In this document: in pieces, positions 39,075 to 47,679 of the stretch
Numbering within the stretch: position 1 is the stretch's first letter
Layout: the number at the start of each line of letters is the position of its first letter
Assembly: GCF_022267515.1 (NCBI RefSeq)
Contig: NZ_JAKFGB010000013.1
Span: 1-64,000 of the forward strand
Source of the DNA: Rubinisphaera margarita
GTDB lineage: Bacteria; Planctomycetota; Planctomycetia; Planctomycetales; Planctomycetaceae
Direction of reading: 5' to 3'
Length of the DNA: 64,000 nucleotides
The notes under the pieces: generated by a model
The model's database searches: none
What the model was told of the DNA's origin: nothing
What the model saw: only the letters and a program-made list of their open reading frames with translations
Made by a program: the position numbers and the translations under genes

Positions 39075-39492
39075 CGCATCCCTCCAAAAGTTGAGCGGTA
39101 TTAGACGTCCCAATAGTTTATCCACAAACAAAATGTTCGCACAGCCTTTGTTTTCCTCGAGCGAAAGATTTTCGCAAACAGAGCCCGGGCCAGCGTGTCT
39201 ACTGTTATGAGGGAAAAGAGGTTGCGGCAATTTGTGGAAGGTAAGCGGGCGGTTCGATTCCCATCTTCTGTCGGTTTGGACAGGGGAGCCGATCGGAGTT
39301 TGACCTGGCCCTGTGGGGTTCGTAGACTGAATTGAGGTCGTTGATATGTGCGAAGTTGTGCATTCTGCACGGTGAATTTCGCTCCAGCGATCAACCGATC
39401 TTCTCCCATCAAAATGAATCCTCGGCTGCAGATGCAACGTCGCGCATCCGGTTGAGGAACATCGCCTGTGCTGGATCGAAATGAGGAACACC

Positions 39493-40410
39493 ATGCGAAG
39501 CTTCCTTTCTCCCGTCGTATGCGGCGTTCTCGTCGCCGCTGTGAGTCTGCTCAGCAGTTCTCCCCTTCAGGCCCAGCCCAAGAAGGATCCGGTCGAAACG
39601 CACACGCTGACGGCCAAAGACGGTTGGCCGATCAAAATCACTTATTACAAGCACGAAGGGAATCGGGACACGCCGGTCGTGGTGCTGCTGCACGCCATGG
39701 GGGGCGACCGACGGGCCTGGACAGCCGGCTACGCGAATCAGCTGTGGACCAAAGGTTTTGCGGTCATCGCCGTCGACCTGCGGAAGCACGGCGAAAGCAA
39801 GGCAGAAACGTCCAGCGGATCAGCGACCGACGTCGGCGATCTCAAGCCGGACGACTACAAGCGAATGGTCGCCTACGACATGGATGCGGTTAAAGATTTC
39901 ATCTTCAAGGAGCATCAGGAACAGAACCTGAACATGCGAAAGATGGGAATCGTCGCTCCTGAGATGTCAGCTGTGATTGCGTTGAACTTCGCGATGGTCG
40001 ACTGGAAACAGGTTCCTTACGACGACGCCCCGGTCGCTTCGATGCGGACGCCTCGCGGTCAGGATGTGCGGGCGATCGTGCTGATCTCGCCGGAAACCTC
40101 GGTTCGCGGTCTCACTACGGCGTCGCCAGTCCGAATGATGAGAAATGGTGCCCTTCCGATCGCGTTTCTGTTCTGCGTGGGTGCCGAAGACACTCTCGAC
40201 AAAGGGGATACGCAGCAGCTGTATTCCCAGATCCGCGGACGGGGAGCCTCTGACCGCGTTTTGATGGAGTCGTATCCTTACAATCTGCGAGGCATGGCGT
40301 TGTTCGGCAAGAATCTGAAGATTGAGCCGCATATTGAAGTCTTCCTCGAAAAGTTCCTGCTGGAACTCGACGACGAGTGGGTCGACCGCCGCAGCAGACT
40401 GCAACGGTAA
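39493..40410 (+). CDS. Secreted alpha/beta-hydrolase-fold protein lacking the serine nucleophile
   Basis: 305 aa. Signal peptide MRSFLSPVVCGVLVAAVSLL ending near LQAQ. The hydrolase fold is visible in VVVLLHAMGGDRRAW (oxyanion turn), FAVIAVDLRKHGES and the late FLFCVGAEDTLD acid-turn region. The nucleophile elbow, normally G-x-S-x-G, reads V-A-P-E-M-S here (GIVAPEMSAVIAL), with glutamate at the serine position, and no histidine stands in the expected final loop (YPYNLRGMAL). Either a pseudoenzyme or another chemistry. AGGA lies eight bases before ATG 39493. Confidence 0.83.
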   Translation: MRSFLSPVVCGVLVAAVSLLSSSPLQAQPKKDPVETHTLTAKDGWPIKITYYKHEGNRDTPVVVLLHAMGGDRRAWTAGYANQLWTKGFAVIAVDLRKHGESKAETSSGSATDVGDLKPDDYKRMVAYDMDAVKDFIFKEHQEQNLNMRKMGIVAPEMSAVIALNFAMVDWKQVPYDDAPVASMRTPRGQDVRAIVLISPETSVRGLTTASPVRMMRNGALPIAFLFCVGAEDTLDKGDTQQLYSQIRGRGASDRVLMESYPYNLRGMALFGKNLKIEPHIEVFLEKFLLELDDEWVDRRSRLQR

Positions 40411-40428
40411 ACGAGTCTCAACTCAAGT

Positions 40429-40458
40429 GGCACTGACCTGGTCAGTGCCTTTCTTTTT
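40429..40458 (+). terminator. Terminator after the hydrolase-fold gene
   Basis: GGCACTGAC (40429-40437) pairs with GTCAGTGCC (40441-40449) and is followed by TTTCTTTTT. It ends the transcript shortly after the stop at 40410. Confidence 0.82.
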
Positions 40459-40475
40459 GGATCTCGCTTCAACCA

Positions 40476-40492
40476 CACTGGCGGAGCCAGTT
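40476..40492. repeat. Palindrome CACTGGC-gga-GCCAGT
   Basis: Inverted repeat sharing 15 identical bases with the palindrome at 1958-1972 (ACTGGCGGAGCCAGT). It lies directly after a terminator and 40 bases before the sulfatase gene. Confidence 0.5.
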
Positions 40493-40531
40493 GCACAATC
40501 TCCCCATTTTGCCTGAAGAGAAGGGTCGCTT

Positions 40532-42070
40532 ATGAAACCGGAGCGTCTGTTCGTGATGCTGGCTCTGGCCAGCCTGTTGTTGTCCCCCACTGCACAAGCC
40601 GCCCCGACGGAGCAGACGGAAGCTGCGAAGTCGCACGGCGAAAAGACGGACGTCGAGAAAACGGACACCGAGAAAACGGACACCGAGAAAACGGACACCG
40701 AGAAAACGGACGCCGAGAAGATGAACTTCGTCTTCTTCCTCGTCGATGACCTCGGCTGGGCCGATCTCGGATGCTTCGGAAGCAAGTATTACGAAACCCC
40801 GGAGATCGACAAACTCTGTGCTTCCGGCATGAAGTTCACACAGGGATACGCCGCCTGTCCGGTTTGTTCTCCGACTCGGGCGAGCATCATGACCGGCCGA
40901 CATCCCGTGCGGGTCGATGTGACCGACTGGCTTCCCGGCATGAATACCGATCGGGTGAAAGACGCGAAGTTCAAGCACGTTCACGATCGCGACGATCTTG
41001 CTCCGGAAGAGGTGACGATTGCCGAAGCCCTGAAAGACGGGGGCTATCAGACCTTCTTTGCCGGCAAGTGGCATCTTGGAGATGAAGGCAACTGGCCGAC
41101 CGAGCAGGGCTTCGACATCAATATCGGTGGACACGACCGCGGCTCACCTCCGGGCGGCTACTACGCGCCGTGGAAGAATCCGGTCCTGGAAGCCAAAGAA
41201 AAGGACGAATACCTGACCGAACGGTTGACTGAAGAATCGGTCAAATTTCTGAAGTCGCGGGACGAAGAGAAGCCGTTCCTGCTTTATCTTTCCTATTACA
41301 ACGTGCATACGCCGATTACGCCGTATAAGAAGCATGTGGAGCACTTCGAGGAGAAAGCCGCCCGTGAATTCGATACGCCCACGCCGACCGTGGAAGAACA
41401 CGACGGCGTTTCCCGGGCGCGCCAGGACAATCCCGAATACGCTTCGATGATCAAAGCAGTCGACGACAGCGTCGGGGTCCTCATGGAGACGCTGAAGACG
41501 TTGGCGCTCGAAGAGAACACGACCGTCATCTTCTTTTCCGACAATGGAGGACTGTGCACGACCCGAAGCGCGGGCCCGACGTCGAATCTGCCGCTGCGTT
41601 CCGGGAAAGGCTGGCTGTATGAAGGGGGCGTGCGGGAACCGATGATCGTGCGGGCTCCGGGCGTCACCTCGCCGGGGTCGGTTTGCGATGTTCCGGTCGT
41701 GAGCATGGACTTCTTCCCCACGATTCTCGAACTGGCGGGAATGCCGAGTCAGCCTGAACTTCACGCCGACGGAAAATCGCTCGTGCCATTGCTGAAGCAG
41801 GAAGAATCGGGCGACGAGCGTGCCTTCTACTGGCACTATCCTCACTATCACGGTTCGACCTGGACGCCGGGAGCTTCGATTCGGAAAGGGGACTGGAAAC
41901 TGATCCAGTTCTACCACTACGGCAACCAAGAGCTCTACAACCTCAAGAATGACCCGGGCGAACAGGAAGACCTGTCGAAGAAGAATCCGCTCAAAGCCCG
42001 GCAGCTGATGCAGGCCCTGGACTCCTGGCAGAAATCGATGAAGGCGAAAATGCCGGAACCGGTCGAATAG
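40532..42070 (+). CDS. Secreted sulfatase with EKTD-repeat linker
   Basis: 512 aa, S1 family formylglycine sulfatase. Signal peptide MKPERLFVMLALASLLLSPT ending near AQA. Residues ~37-61 are five tandem copies of the pentapeptide E-K-T-D-[TVA]. The catalytic domain starts at NFVFFLVDDLGWADLG (metal aspartates D72, D73) and has the formylglycine motif C112-S-P-T-R in VCSPTRASIMTGRHP, the GKWHLG metal/substrate stretch and SDNGGLCT. The cysteine type needs formylglycine-generating enzyme, not seen here. Likely desulfates algal polysaccharides or related esters outside the cytoplasm. AGAAGGG precedes the start. Confidence 0.95.
   Translation: MKPERLFVMLALASLLLSPTAQAAPTEQTEAAKSHGEKTDVEKTDTEKTDTEKTDTEKTDAEKMNFVFFLVDDLGWADLGCFGSKYYETPEIDKLCASGMKFTQGYAACPVCSPTRASIMTGRHPVRVDVTDWLPGMNTDRVKDAKFKHVHDRDDLAPEEVTIAEALKDGGYQTFFAGKWHLGDEGNWPTEQGFDINIGGHDRGSPPGGYYAPWKNPVLEAKEKDEYLTERLTEESVKFLKSRDEEKPFLLYLSYYNVHTPITPYKKHVEHFEEKAAREFDTPTPTVEEHDGVSRARQDNPEYASMIKAVDDSVGVLMETLKTLALEENTTVIFFSDNGGLCTTRSAGPTSNLPLRSGKGWLYEGGVREPMIVRAPGVTSPGSVCDVPVVSMDFFPTILELAGMPSQPELHADGKSLVPLLKQEESGDERAFYWHYPHYHGSTWTPGASIRKGDWKLIQFYHYGNQELYNLKNDPGEQEDLSKKNPLKARQLMQALDSWQKSMKAKMPEPVE
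40640..40714 (+). repeat. 15-bp in-frame tandem repeat inside the sulfatase gene
   Basis: Five copies of a 15-nt unit close to GAGAAAACGGACACC, with three identical central copies and variants at both ends, encoding EKTD[VTA]. It lies between the signal peptide and the catalytic domain, so copy-number change would alter only a linker. Confidence 0.85.
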
Positions 42071-42523
42071 GTCGTTCCGCCCGCTGGGATGCCTGATCCG
42101 CTGGAGAATCGATCGCGCGAGCCGGTGAGGGATTTCCCTCGCCGGCATGAGGATCACCGCGTCAGAATCGCGGGATCAGCCAGATTCGATGCGATCGGGG
42201 GCGGGCTGTACGGGTTATTCAGGAGAGTGGGAATACAACGGTCGCAAGTGCCATTTCTCCCCTGACGCCTGCGCTCCGTTGAATCGCGGCAATTCGACGA
42301 ACTGGCTCCATTTTGGGAAGAAAATCCTTCAAAGGCGGTCGAAACAGAGGATACAATTCCTTTTGTGAGTTTAGATAAGCCTCAATCTCGCGCCAGTTTT
42401 TGGTTCTCAGAGATTGCCACGTCCACTATCGATAGAGATCAGGCGGCCTGAAATTCGGTCGACCGGCAGTAGACGAAAGCTCTGTTCCGCCTGCAATACG
42501 CCCGCCCGGGGAGATGCATCACG
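42071..42523. other. Intergenic region with a strong hairpin
   Basis: GCCGGTGAGGG (42121-42131) pairs with CCCTCGCCGGC (42136-42146) around a 4-base loop, 50 bases after the sulfatase stop; no T-run follows, so termination is uncertain. The remaining ~370 bases show no supported gene and should contain the promoter for the VWA gene. Confidence 0.5.
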
Positions 42524-45091
42524 ATGAGACGATCACGACTTTGGCTTGCCGCCGCTGTCCTTTGTGCTGGAAACTACGCGAGCGATGCATTCCTGTTCGC
42601 TGGTGAGCCAGTTCAGCAGCGTGTGCTTGAGCTCCACCGCACTCCGGAAGGTCGGGACTACGCAGCGATTGGCCTGCGTCTGCCCGAAAACCACATCCAG
42701 ACTCCGGCACAACTCGCCATTCTGGTCGACACCTCGGCCAGTCAGCAGGGGGCGTTCCGCGAGCAGTCACTGAATGTGCTGCGGGAAATGCTCAGCCAGA
42801 TCGGTGAAGAGACTGCTGTCGCCGTCTGGGCTGTCGATGTCGCTCAAGTCGCTCTGACCGACGGATTCGTCACTCTGACCGCCGAAAAGACCGATGAGAT
42901 CCTGGCGAAGCTGGCCGACCGCATCCCGGCTGGTTCGACCGATCTGGCCGGAGCGATTGAAAACTCGCTCGACTCCATCGATACCGCCCAGTCTGCCCGC
43001 ATTGTTTATCTGGGCGACGGCTACAGTGCTGCCCGTCTGATCTCTTCGGACGAAATGACCGAACTGGTCGACACGCTGGCTGACCGGCAGACGCCAATGA
43101 TCAGCTATGCTCTGGGAGCCCAGAAAGATCTGGAAGTTCTCGGCGTGCTCGCACTTCGCAGCGGCGGCATCGTAGTGACCGACAACGGATCGCAGTCGGC
43201 TGAAGAGATTGCCGCCACGATCCAGGGCTCGGTCAACTCGGCTGTCTGGTATCCCTCGGAACTCTCAGTGACGGGTGATGTTTCCGTCCTGCCGAACGCT
43301 CCGCTGCCGGTTCGAGCCGATCGTGATACGATTTACCTCGGCAAGGTTGCTGACGAAGCCACGAGCTTCACCGTTTCTCTCAGCGATGGCAACAATCAGC
43401 TCGATGCCGAGTCGGCTGTCGCCAACCTGGAACAGGGACATGCCGCCTTGCGGGCTCTGTGGCTCCGGGCTGAAGAGAACAACGGACTCAGCATTCCGAC
43501 TGCTGGCGTGGCCGTGCTGGACGAAGTTAAGTCTCAGTATGAAGTTCAGGTCGCGCGGATGCTGCAGGCGGCGAACACCGCTGCCAACAAGGGGCAGTTC
43601 GAAGAGTCTCAGAAGATTTCCCGGGCTCTGCTCCAGCTGGATCCGCGAAACAAAGCTGCTGCCAGGATTTTGAATGTCCAGCACGTCGCGCTGCTGCAGC
43701 AGGCCGTTCCCAGCGGGGACGATCAGGCTCCTCAGGGAGCTGTGGGTGTGCCGACTGAAAACACCGAAGAAGCTCCGGCGACTGTGCCTGACGGAACGAT
43801 GACAATCGACCAGGCTCTGCAGAACCGTCCGGGAGCAACGCAGACCGCTCCTCCGCAGCGGACCATTGAAGACGACCTGATTGGTGACTATCGCGCCCGT
43901 CAGAAGGCCGCCGGCGAGAAACTCGCTCTGCAGGTCGAACGGGCCATTGAAGAAGCTCGTTCGATCGTCCAGGTCGATCCGGAAGCGGCGATCTCCATCA
44001 TGAAGAACATTCAGGGCAATATCCGCATTGCCCAGGATATCGATCCCGAACTGCTTCAGAATCTCGATCGCCGTGTGGTCAGCGTCGCTCAACAGCTGCG
44101 AGCTCAGCGGGAACAGATTCGCAATCGTCGGATCCGCATTGAACAGGATCTGGCCGAACAGGAAGCTCGACGTCGTGTGATCGAATCGATGCAACTCGAA
44201 GAAGAACGTCTCGAACAATTGATCGATCAGGTCCGTGCTCTGCTCGACGATGGGTTCCACGGCGATCCGAGTGCTTATCCCGAAGCAGAAGCTGTCGCGG
44301 AAGCGGCTGTCCAGCTCGTCCCGTTCAGTGGAGCAGCCAACTCGGCTCGCTTTACCGCTGAAGCCGCCGGTCAGCTGGAAGACGCCCGCTACCTGCGACT
44401 GCTGCGAGCCGACCGGTTCCTCGAAACTCTGACCCAGGTCGAGTTCTCGCATGTGCCGTTCCCGGATGAACCGCCGATTCGTTGGCCGTCTGCTCCAGTC
44501 TGGAAGGCTCTGACGGAACGCCGCAGCATCTGGAAGTCGGTCGACCTTCGTGACGATTCGCCAGCCGAACGCCGCATCCGAGCCGCTCTCGAAGAAGAGA
44601 CGGAACTGACGTTCGTCGATACCCCGCTGGCCGATGCTCTGAACATTATCGGCGAACTGCACAACATCACGATTCTCCTCGACGTCGTCACACTGGACGA
44701 TGAAGGGATCTCATCGGATGAACCGGTCAACATCTTTATCTCCGGTATCAAGCTGAAGAGTGCTCTGAAGCTGATGCTTGAGCAGACGCCGACTCCGGTC
44801 GAGCTGACCTGGATCATCGAAGATGAAGTGATGAAGATCACGACATTGCTTAAGGCCGAAGAAGTCAACGAATTCCGCGTCTATCCGGTGACCGACCTGG
44901 TCATTCCCCCGCAGCCCCTGCAGGGTGGCGGCGGCGGTCTGGGCGGCGGCGTCGGTGGCGGCCAGATGGGCGGCCAGGGTGGCGGTCTTGGTGGCGGCGG
45001 CCTCGGTGGCGGCGGTGGCGGTCAGTTCGGTGGTGGCGGCTTCTTCAGCATCCCGCCGGCTGCTCTCTACGACGCAAAAAAAAACCAGTAG
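42524..45091 (+). CDS. Secreted VWA protein with STN/secretin-N0-like domain and Gly-rich tail
   Basis: 855 aa. Signal peptide (SRLWLAAAVLCAGNYASDA). VWA domain ~60-260 with an intact MIDAS start D69-T-S-A-S and a second part AGSTDLAGAI. Residues ~340-600 are helical and charged, a likely coiled coil (IRNRRIRIEQDLAEQEARRR). Residues ~690-800 resemble a secretin N0/STN domain (LTFVDTPLADALNIIGELHN, NIFISGIKLKSALKLML, LTWIIEDEVMKIT). A glycine-rich stretch of about 50 residues follows. The gene ends in a run of nine A (45076-45084) just before TAG. ATG 42524 has GGGGAGA upstream. Likely an envelope scaffold; a transport role is only suggested by the STN part. Confidence 0.85.
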   Translation: MRRSRLWLAAAVLCAGNYASDAFLFAGEPVQQRVLELHRTPEGRDYAAIGLRLPENHIQTPAQLAILVDTSASQQGAFREQSLNVLREMLSQIGEETAVAVWAVDVAQVALTDGFVTLTAEKTDEILAKLADRIPAGSTDLAGAIENSLDSIDTAQSARIVYLGDGYSAARLISSDEMTELVDTLADRQTPMISYALGAQKDLEVLGVLALRSGGIVVTDNGSQSAEEIAATIQGSVNSAVWYPSELSVTGDVSVLPNAPLPVRADRDTIYLGKVADEATSFTVSLSDGNNQLDAESAVANLEQGHAALRALWLRAEENNGLSIPTAGVAVLDEVKSQYEVQVARMLQAANTAANKGQFEESQKISRALLQLDPRNKAAARILNVQHVALLQQAVPSGDDQAPQGAVGVPTENTEEAPATVPDGTMTIDQALQNRPGATQTAPPQRTIEDDLIGDYRARQKAAGEKLALQVERAIEEARSIVQVDPEAAISIMKNIQGNIRIAQDIDPELLQNLDRRVVSVAQQLRAQREQIRNRRIRIEQDLAEQEARRRVIESMQLEEERLEQLIDQVRALLDDGFHGDPSAYPEAEAVAEAAVQLVPFSGAANSARFTAEAAGQLEDARYLRLLRADRFLETLTQVEFSHVPFPDEPPIRWPSAPVWKALTERRSIWKSVDLRDDSPAERRIRAALEEETELTFVDTPLADALNIIGELHNITILLDVVTLDDEGISSDEPVNIFISGIKLKSALKLMLEQTPTPVELTWIIEDEVMKITTLLKAEEVNEFRVYPVTDLVIPPQPLQGGGGGLGGGVGGGQMGGQGGGLGGGGLGGGGGGQFGGGGFFSIPPAALYDAKKNQ
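45076..45085 (+). other. A9 run with A-AAA-AAC heptamer at gene end (possible -1 slip site)
   Basis: The last codons of the VWA gene read GCA AAA AAA AAC CAG TAG, so the heptamer A-AAA-AAC lies in the correct phase for -1 slippage. The -1 frame is open from here through the start of the TPR/DUF2135 gene. A weak 7-bp hairpin (45104-45120) starts 18 bases downstream, further than usual for stimulatory elements, and there is no obvious upstream Shine-Dalgarno-like stimulator. Confidence 0.4.
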
Positions 45092-45138
45092 ATCCTGAAC
45101 ACGATTGCGATCGTCGCGATTGTGAGCCAGAACATACG

Positions 45139-45172
45139 CAACGGATCGGGAAGGATTCTTCCCGGTCCGTTG
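45139..45172 (+). other. Strong hairpin touching the GTG start of the next gene
   Basis: CAACGGA-t-CGGGAAG (45139-45153) pairs with CTTCCCG-g-TCCGTTG (45158-45172) around a GATT loop: 14 pairs plus one T-G pair, no T-run. It includes the first base of the GTG at 45172, so either translation starts inside this structure, the start is elsewhere, or the hairpin stabilises the upstream message end. Confidence 0.7.
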
Positions 45173-46539
45173 TGTCGTTGAACAACCTCCTTCAGACCGG
45201 GCAGCTTCTCTCAACGCTGGCCGGTTTCACGATAGGGACCTCTGTTCTTCAGGGGGAAGAAGTCGATCCTCTCAAGGATCTCGACAGCCCTCCCTCGCGC
45301 GACGTCTGGAAGAACTACTTCTCCACATCCCACGAAGGAGCCGAAGTCCGTGAACTGATTCAGCGACTGCAGCGCGGTCGGCACTTTGATCACATCGTCG
45401 TCGCCCTCGAAGAAGCCTTGAGAGCCGGCAAGTCCGAGCCCTGGATGTACGAGGTGCTTGCGCTTTCGATGGAGATCGAAGGGCGTCCGGATGACGAAGT
45501 GAATCGCGTCCTGCTTTCGCTGACCGACTTCAACGCGACCGACGTTCCGAACCTGCTCGGCTCGGCGGCTTACCTCGTTCGACTTGGAGCCGAACAGCAG
45601 GCGTTGAACCTCTATCGGCAGGTCTCGCGACTTGAACCGACCCGACCGGAGCCTTATCTGCTCGGCATGCGTCTGGCAGAAAAACTGGATGACGTCGAAG
45701 CCGGAATCTGGGCGACGACAGGAATCCTCACCTACTACTGGTTCGATGGTTATCAGCAGCAGCACAATCGAGCCGTCAAACTTCTGTCGAATTGGAAACT
45801 CGCTGCCCGGCAACAGGAAAAGACGGAGCTCGCCGAGCGGATCGACAAGAATCTGCAACGGGCTCAGATCCGGGATCTCGAACTTCGGCTGACCTGGTCC
45901 GGTGATGCCGATCTGGATCTGATTGTCGCCGAGCCACTCGGAACAACCTGTTCGTTCGCGAATCCTCACACGGCTTCCGGAGGAGCCCTGCTTCATGAAG
46001 GAGCCGGCCCCAATCAGGCCGAATGCTACGAGCATTACGTCTGTGCATTTGGCGCCCCCGGGGCTTACGTCGTGACCGCTCAGTACAACTACGGCCGCGT
46101 CGTGGGCAATCGGGCGAAACTGGAAGTCATTCGCTATGCCGGGACGGATCACGAGCAACGGGATTTCGTAAATGTCGTGTTTGACCAACAGGCGAAGAAG
46201 TTCCGAATCTCGCTGCACCAGGGACGACGCACCGAGCAGACTCCGGTCTTTGAACCGGTCCGGGAATCGAGCGAGGCACGGCGAAAAACGACGGCGATCC
46301 TGCTGCACCGGTTGCGACAGGATCTGCGCTATCAGCCGCCTGCTCCGTTGAACCAGATCTCCCCCGCAGCGGCGGGAGCAGTCGGCTACTCACCGGTGAT
46401 TGCCCCCGTCTCTTCGGGCGTCCGGCTCGATGCCACCGCCGTCGTATCGCCGGATCGACGCTATGTTCGCCTCGGCATGCAGCCGAGCATTACCAGCGTG
46501 ACCGACGTCTTTACGTTCAGCTTCGCCAGCGGACAGTGA
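45172..46539 (+). CDS. TPR-like protein with C-terminal YfaP/DUF2135-like domain
   Basis: 455 aa from GTG 45172. The first ~28 residues (LLQTGQLLSTLAGFTIGTSV) may be a weak signal peptide lacking the usual basic start. Residues ~50-230 are helical with TPR-like pairs (LGAEQQALNLYRQVSRLEPT, RPEPYLLGMRLAEKLDD). Residues ~240-350 match the YfaP/DUF2135 beta-sandwich: LELRLTWSGDADLDLIVAEP, GALLHEGAGPNQAECYEHYV, GAYVVTAQYNYG. The final part ends in PDRRYVRLGMQPSITSV. The frame is open without a stop back into the preceding gene, so the start is uncertain and a frameshift fusion with the VWA gene is possible. Confidence 0.75.
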   Translation: MSLNNLLQTGQLLSTLAGFTIGTSVLQGEEVDPLKDLDSPPSRDVWKNYFSTSHEGAEVRELIQRLQRGRHFDHIVVALEEALRAGKSEPWMYEVLALSMEIEGRPDDEVNRVLLSLTDFNATDVPNLLGSAAYLVRLGAEQQALNLYRQVSRLEPTRPEPYLLGMRLAEKLDDVEAGIWATTGILTYYWFDGYQQQHNRAVKLLSNWKLAARQQEKTELAERIDKNLQRAQIRDLELRLTWSGDADLDLIVAEPLGTTCSFANPHTASGGALLHEGAGPNQAECYEHYVCAFGAPGAYVVTAQYNYGRVVGNRAKLEVIRYAGTDHEQRDFVNVVFDQQAKKFRISLHQGRRTEQTPVFEPVRESSEARRKTTAILLHRLRQDLRYQPPAPLNQISPAAAGAVGYSPVIAPVSSGVRLDATAVVSPDRRYVRLGMQPSITSVTDVFTFSFASGQ

Positions 46540-46590
46540 CATTTGGATAAGGCCGGGCCAACTGCGTAGAATAGCTGCGGAGTTTAGCCC

Positions 46591-47646
46591 ATGAGACACG
46601 GTTCCCATCTCGATCCCCCCAACCGCTTTGAGCGCGTCCACGTCGAACCCGATTTCGAGCATCTCGAATGGGATGTCGAGTATCTTAAGGAACGGGCGGA
46701 TCGCAAGATTCAGTATCTCGCTGACTCCTCCCGGTCAATCGTTTCCGAGAACGACTCCCCCGACGTTCCGTTCCGGTTCAGCTTGAATCCTTACCGAGGC
46801 TGCGCACATGCCTGCCCGTACTGCTACGCCCGAAACTCTCATGAATATCTCGGGCTGAATGCCGGGCTGGATTTCGAGACTCGAATCTTCGTCAAACACG
46901 AGGCTCCGAAACTGTTGCGGGACTTTCTCAGTCGCGACCGATGGGTGCCGGAACCGATCATCTTTTCGGGCGTCACGGACTGCTATCAGCCGGCCGAGCG
47001 GAAGTTTCGACTGACTCGACAATGCCTTGAAGTCGCCAGTGACTGTCACCAGCCGGTCAGTATTATCACGAAGAATGCTCTCGTGCTGCGGGATCTCGAC
47101 TTGCTGAGGGACATGGCGGCCCGCCGTCTCGTGCATGTGAATCTCTCGATCACGTCGCTCGATGTCGAACTGGCCCGCGTGATGGAGCCTCGCACGAGCA
47201 TTCCGGCCGCTCGTCTGCGTGCCGTCGAGTCCCTGGCCAATGCGGGCGTCCCGGTCCGCGTTATGGTCGCGCCGCTGATTCCGGGGCTGAACGATCACGA
47301 AGCCGCGGGCATTCTCAAAGCGGCTCGAGACGCAGGCGCGGTTGATGCCCGCTATGTGCTCCTGCGACTTCCCTTGACCGTAGAGCCGGTTTTTCGCGAA
47401 TGGCTCGAGAGAACGCAGCCGTTGAAAGCCGAGAAGGTGGAAAGCCTTGTCAGGCAGACTCGCAGCGGGAAGCTGAACGAATCGAACTGGGGCGAACGGA
47501 TGGTCGGCAGCGGCGAGATTGCCAATCAGATCCGAACCATGTTCCAGGTCTTCCGCCAGAAGTATGGGTTTAGCAACCTGCCCGAACTCGATGTCACGCA
47601 GTTCGTGCCCCCCCAGCCGTCAAGCGGTCAACTTCGGCTGTTCTGA
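46591..47646 (+). CDS. PA0069 family radical SAM protein
   Basis: 351 aa. The iron-sulfur cluster motif CxxxCxxC is CAHACPYC in NPYRGCAHACPYCYARNSHE, as in the spore-photoproduct-lyase-related PA0069 group (Rv2578c-like). Later parts include PIIFSGVTDCYQPAERKFRL, VSIITKNALVLRDLDLL and PVRVMVAPLIPGLNDHE. It binds a 4Fe-4S cluster and SAM; substrate unknown. GGAG lies nine bases before the start. No partner gene is evident; a second, more distant SPL-like radical SAM gene is at 58301. Confidence 0.93.
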   Translation: MRHGSHLDPPNRFERVHVEPDFEHLEWDVEYLKERADRKIQYLADSSRSIVSENDSPDVPFRFSLNPYRGCAHACPYCYARNSHEYLGLNAGLDFETRIFVKHEAPKLLRDFLSRDRWVPEPIIFSGVTDCYQPAERKFRLTRQCLEVASDCHQPVSIITKNALVLRDLDLLRDMAARRLVHVNLSITSLDVELARVMEPRTSIPAARLRAVESLANAGVPVRVMVAPLIPGLNDHEAAGILKAARDAGAVDARYVLLRLPLTVEPVFREWLERTQPLKAEKVESLVRQTRSGKLNESNWGERMVGSGEIANQIRTMFQVFRQKYGFSNLPELDVTQFVPPQPSSGQLRLF

Positions 47647-47679
47647 TCCAGAATCCGACGGACTCGATACGGCCTGAGA

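Noticed and set aside
40640..40714. CRISPR-like array
   Set aside because: The repeated 15-mers are contiguous, have no spacers and encode EKTD units inside the sulfatase gene. No CRISPR array was found anywhere in the window.
43265..44662. 465-codon minus-strand frame
   Set aside because: Shadow of the VWA gene; no signal, motif or ribosome site of its own.
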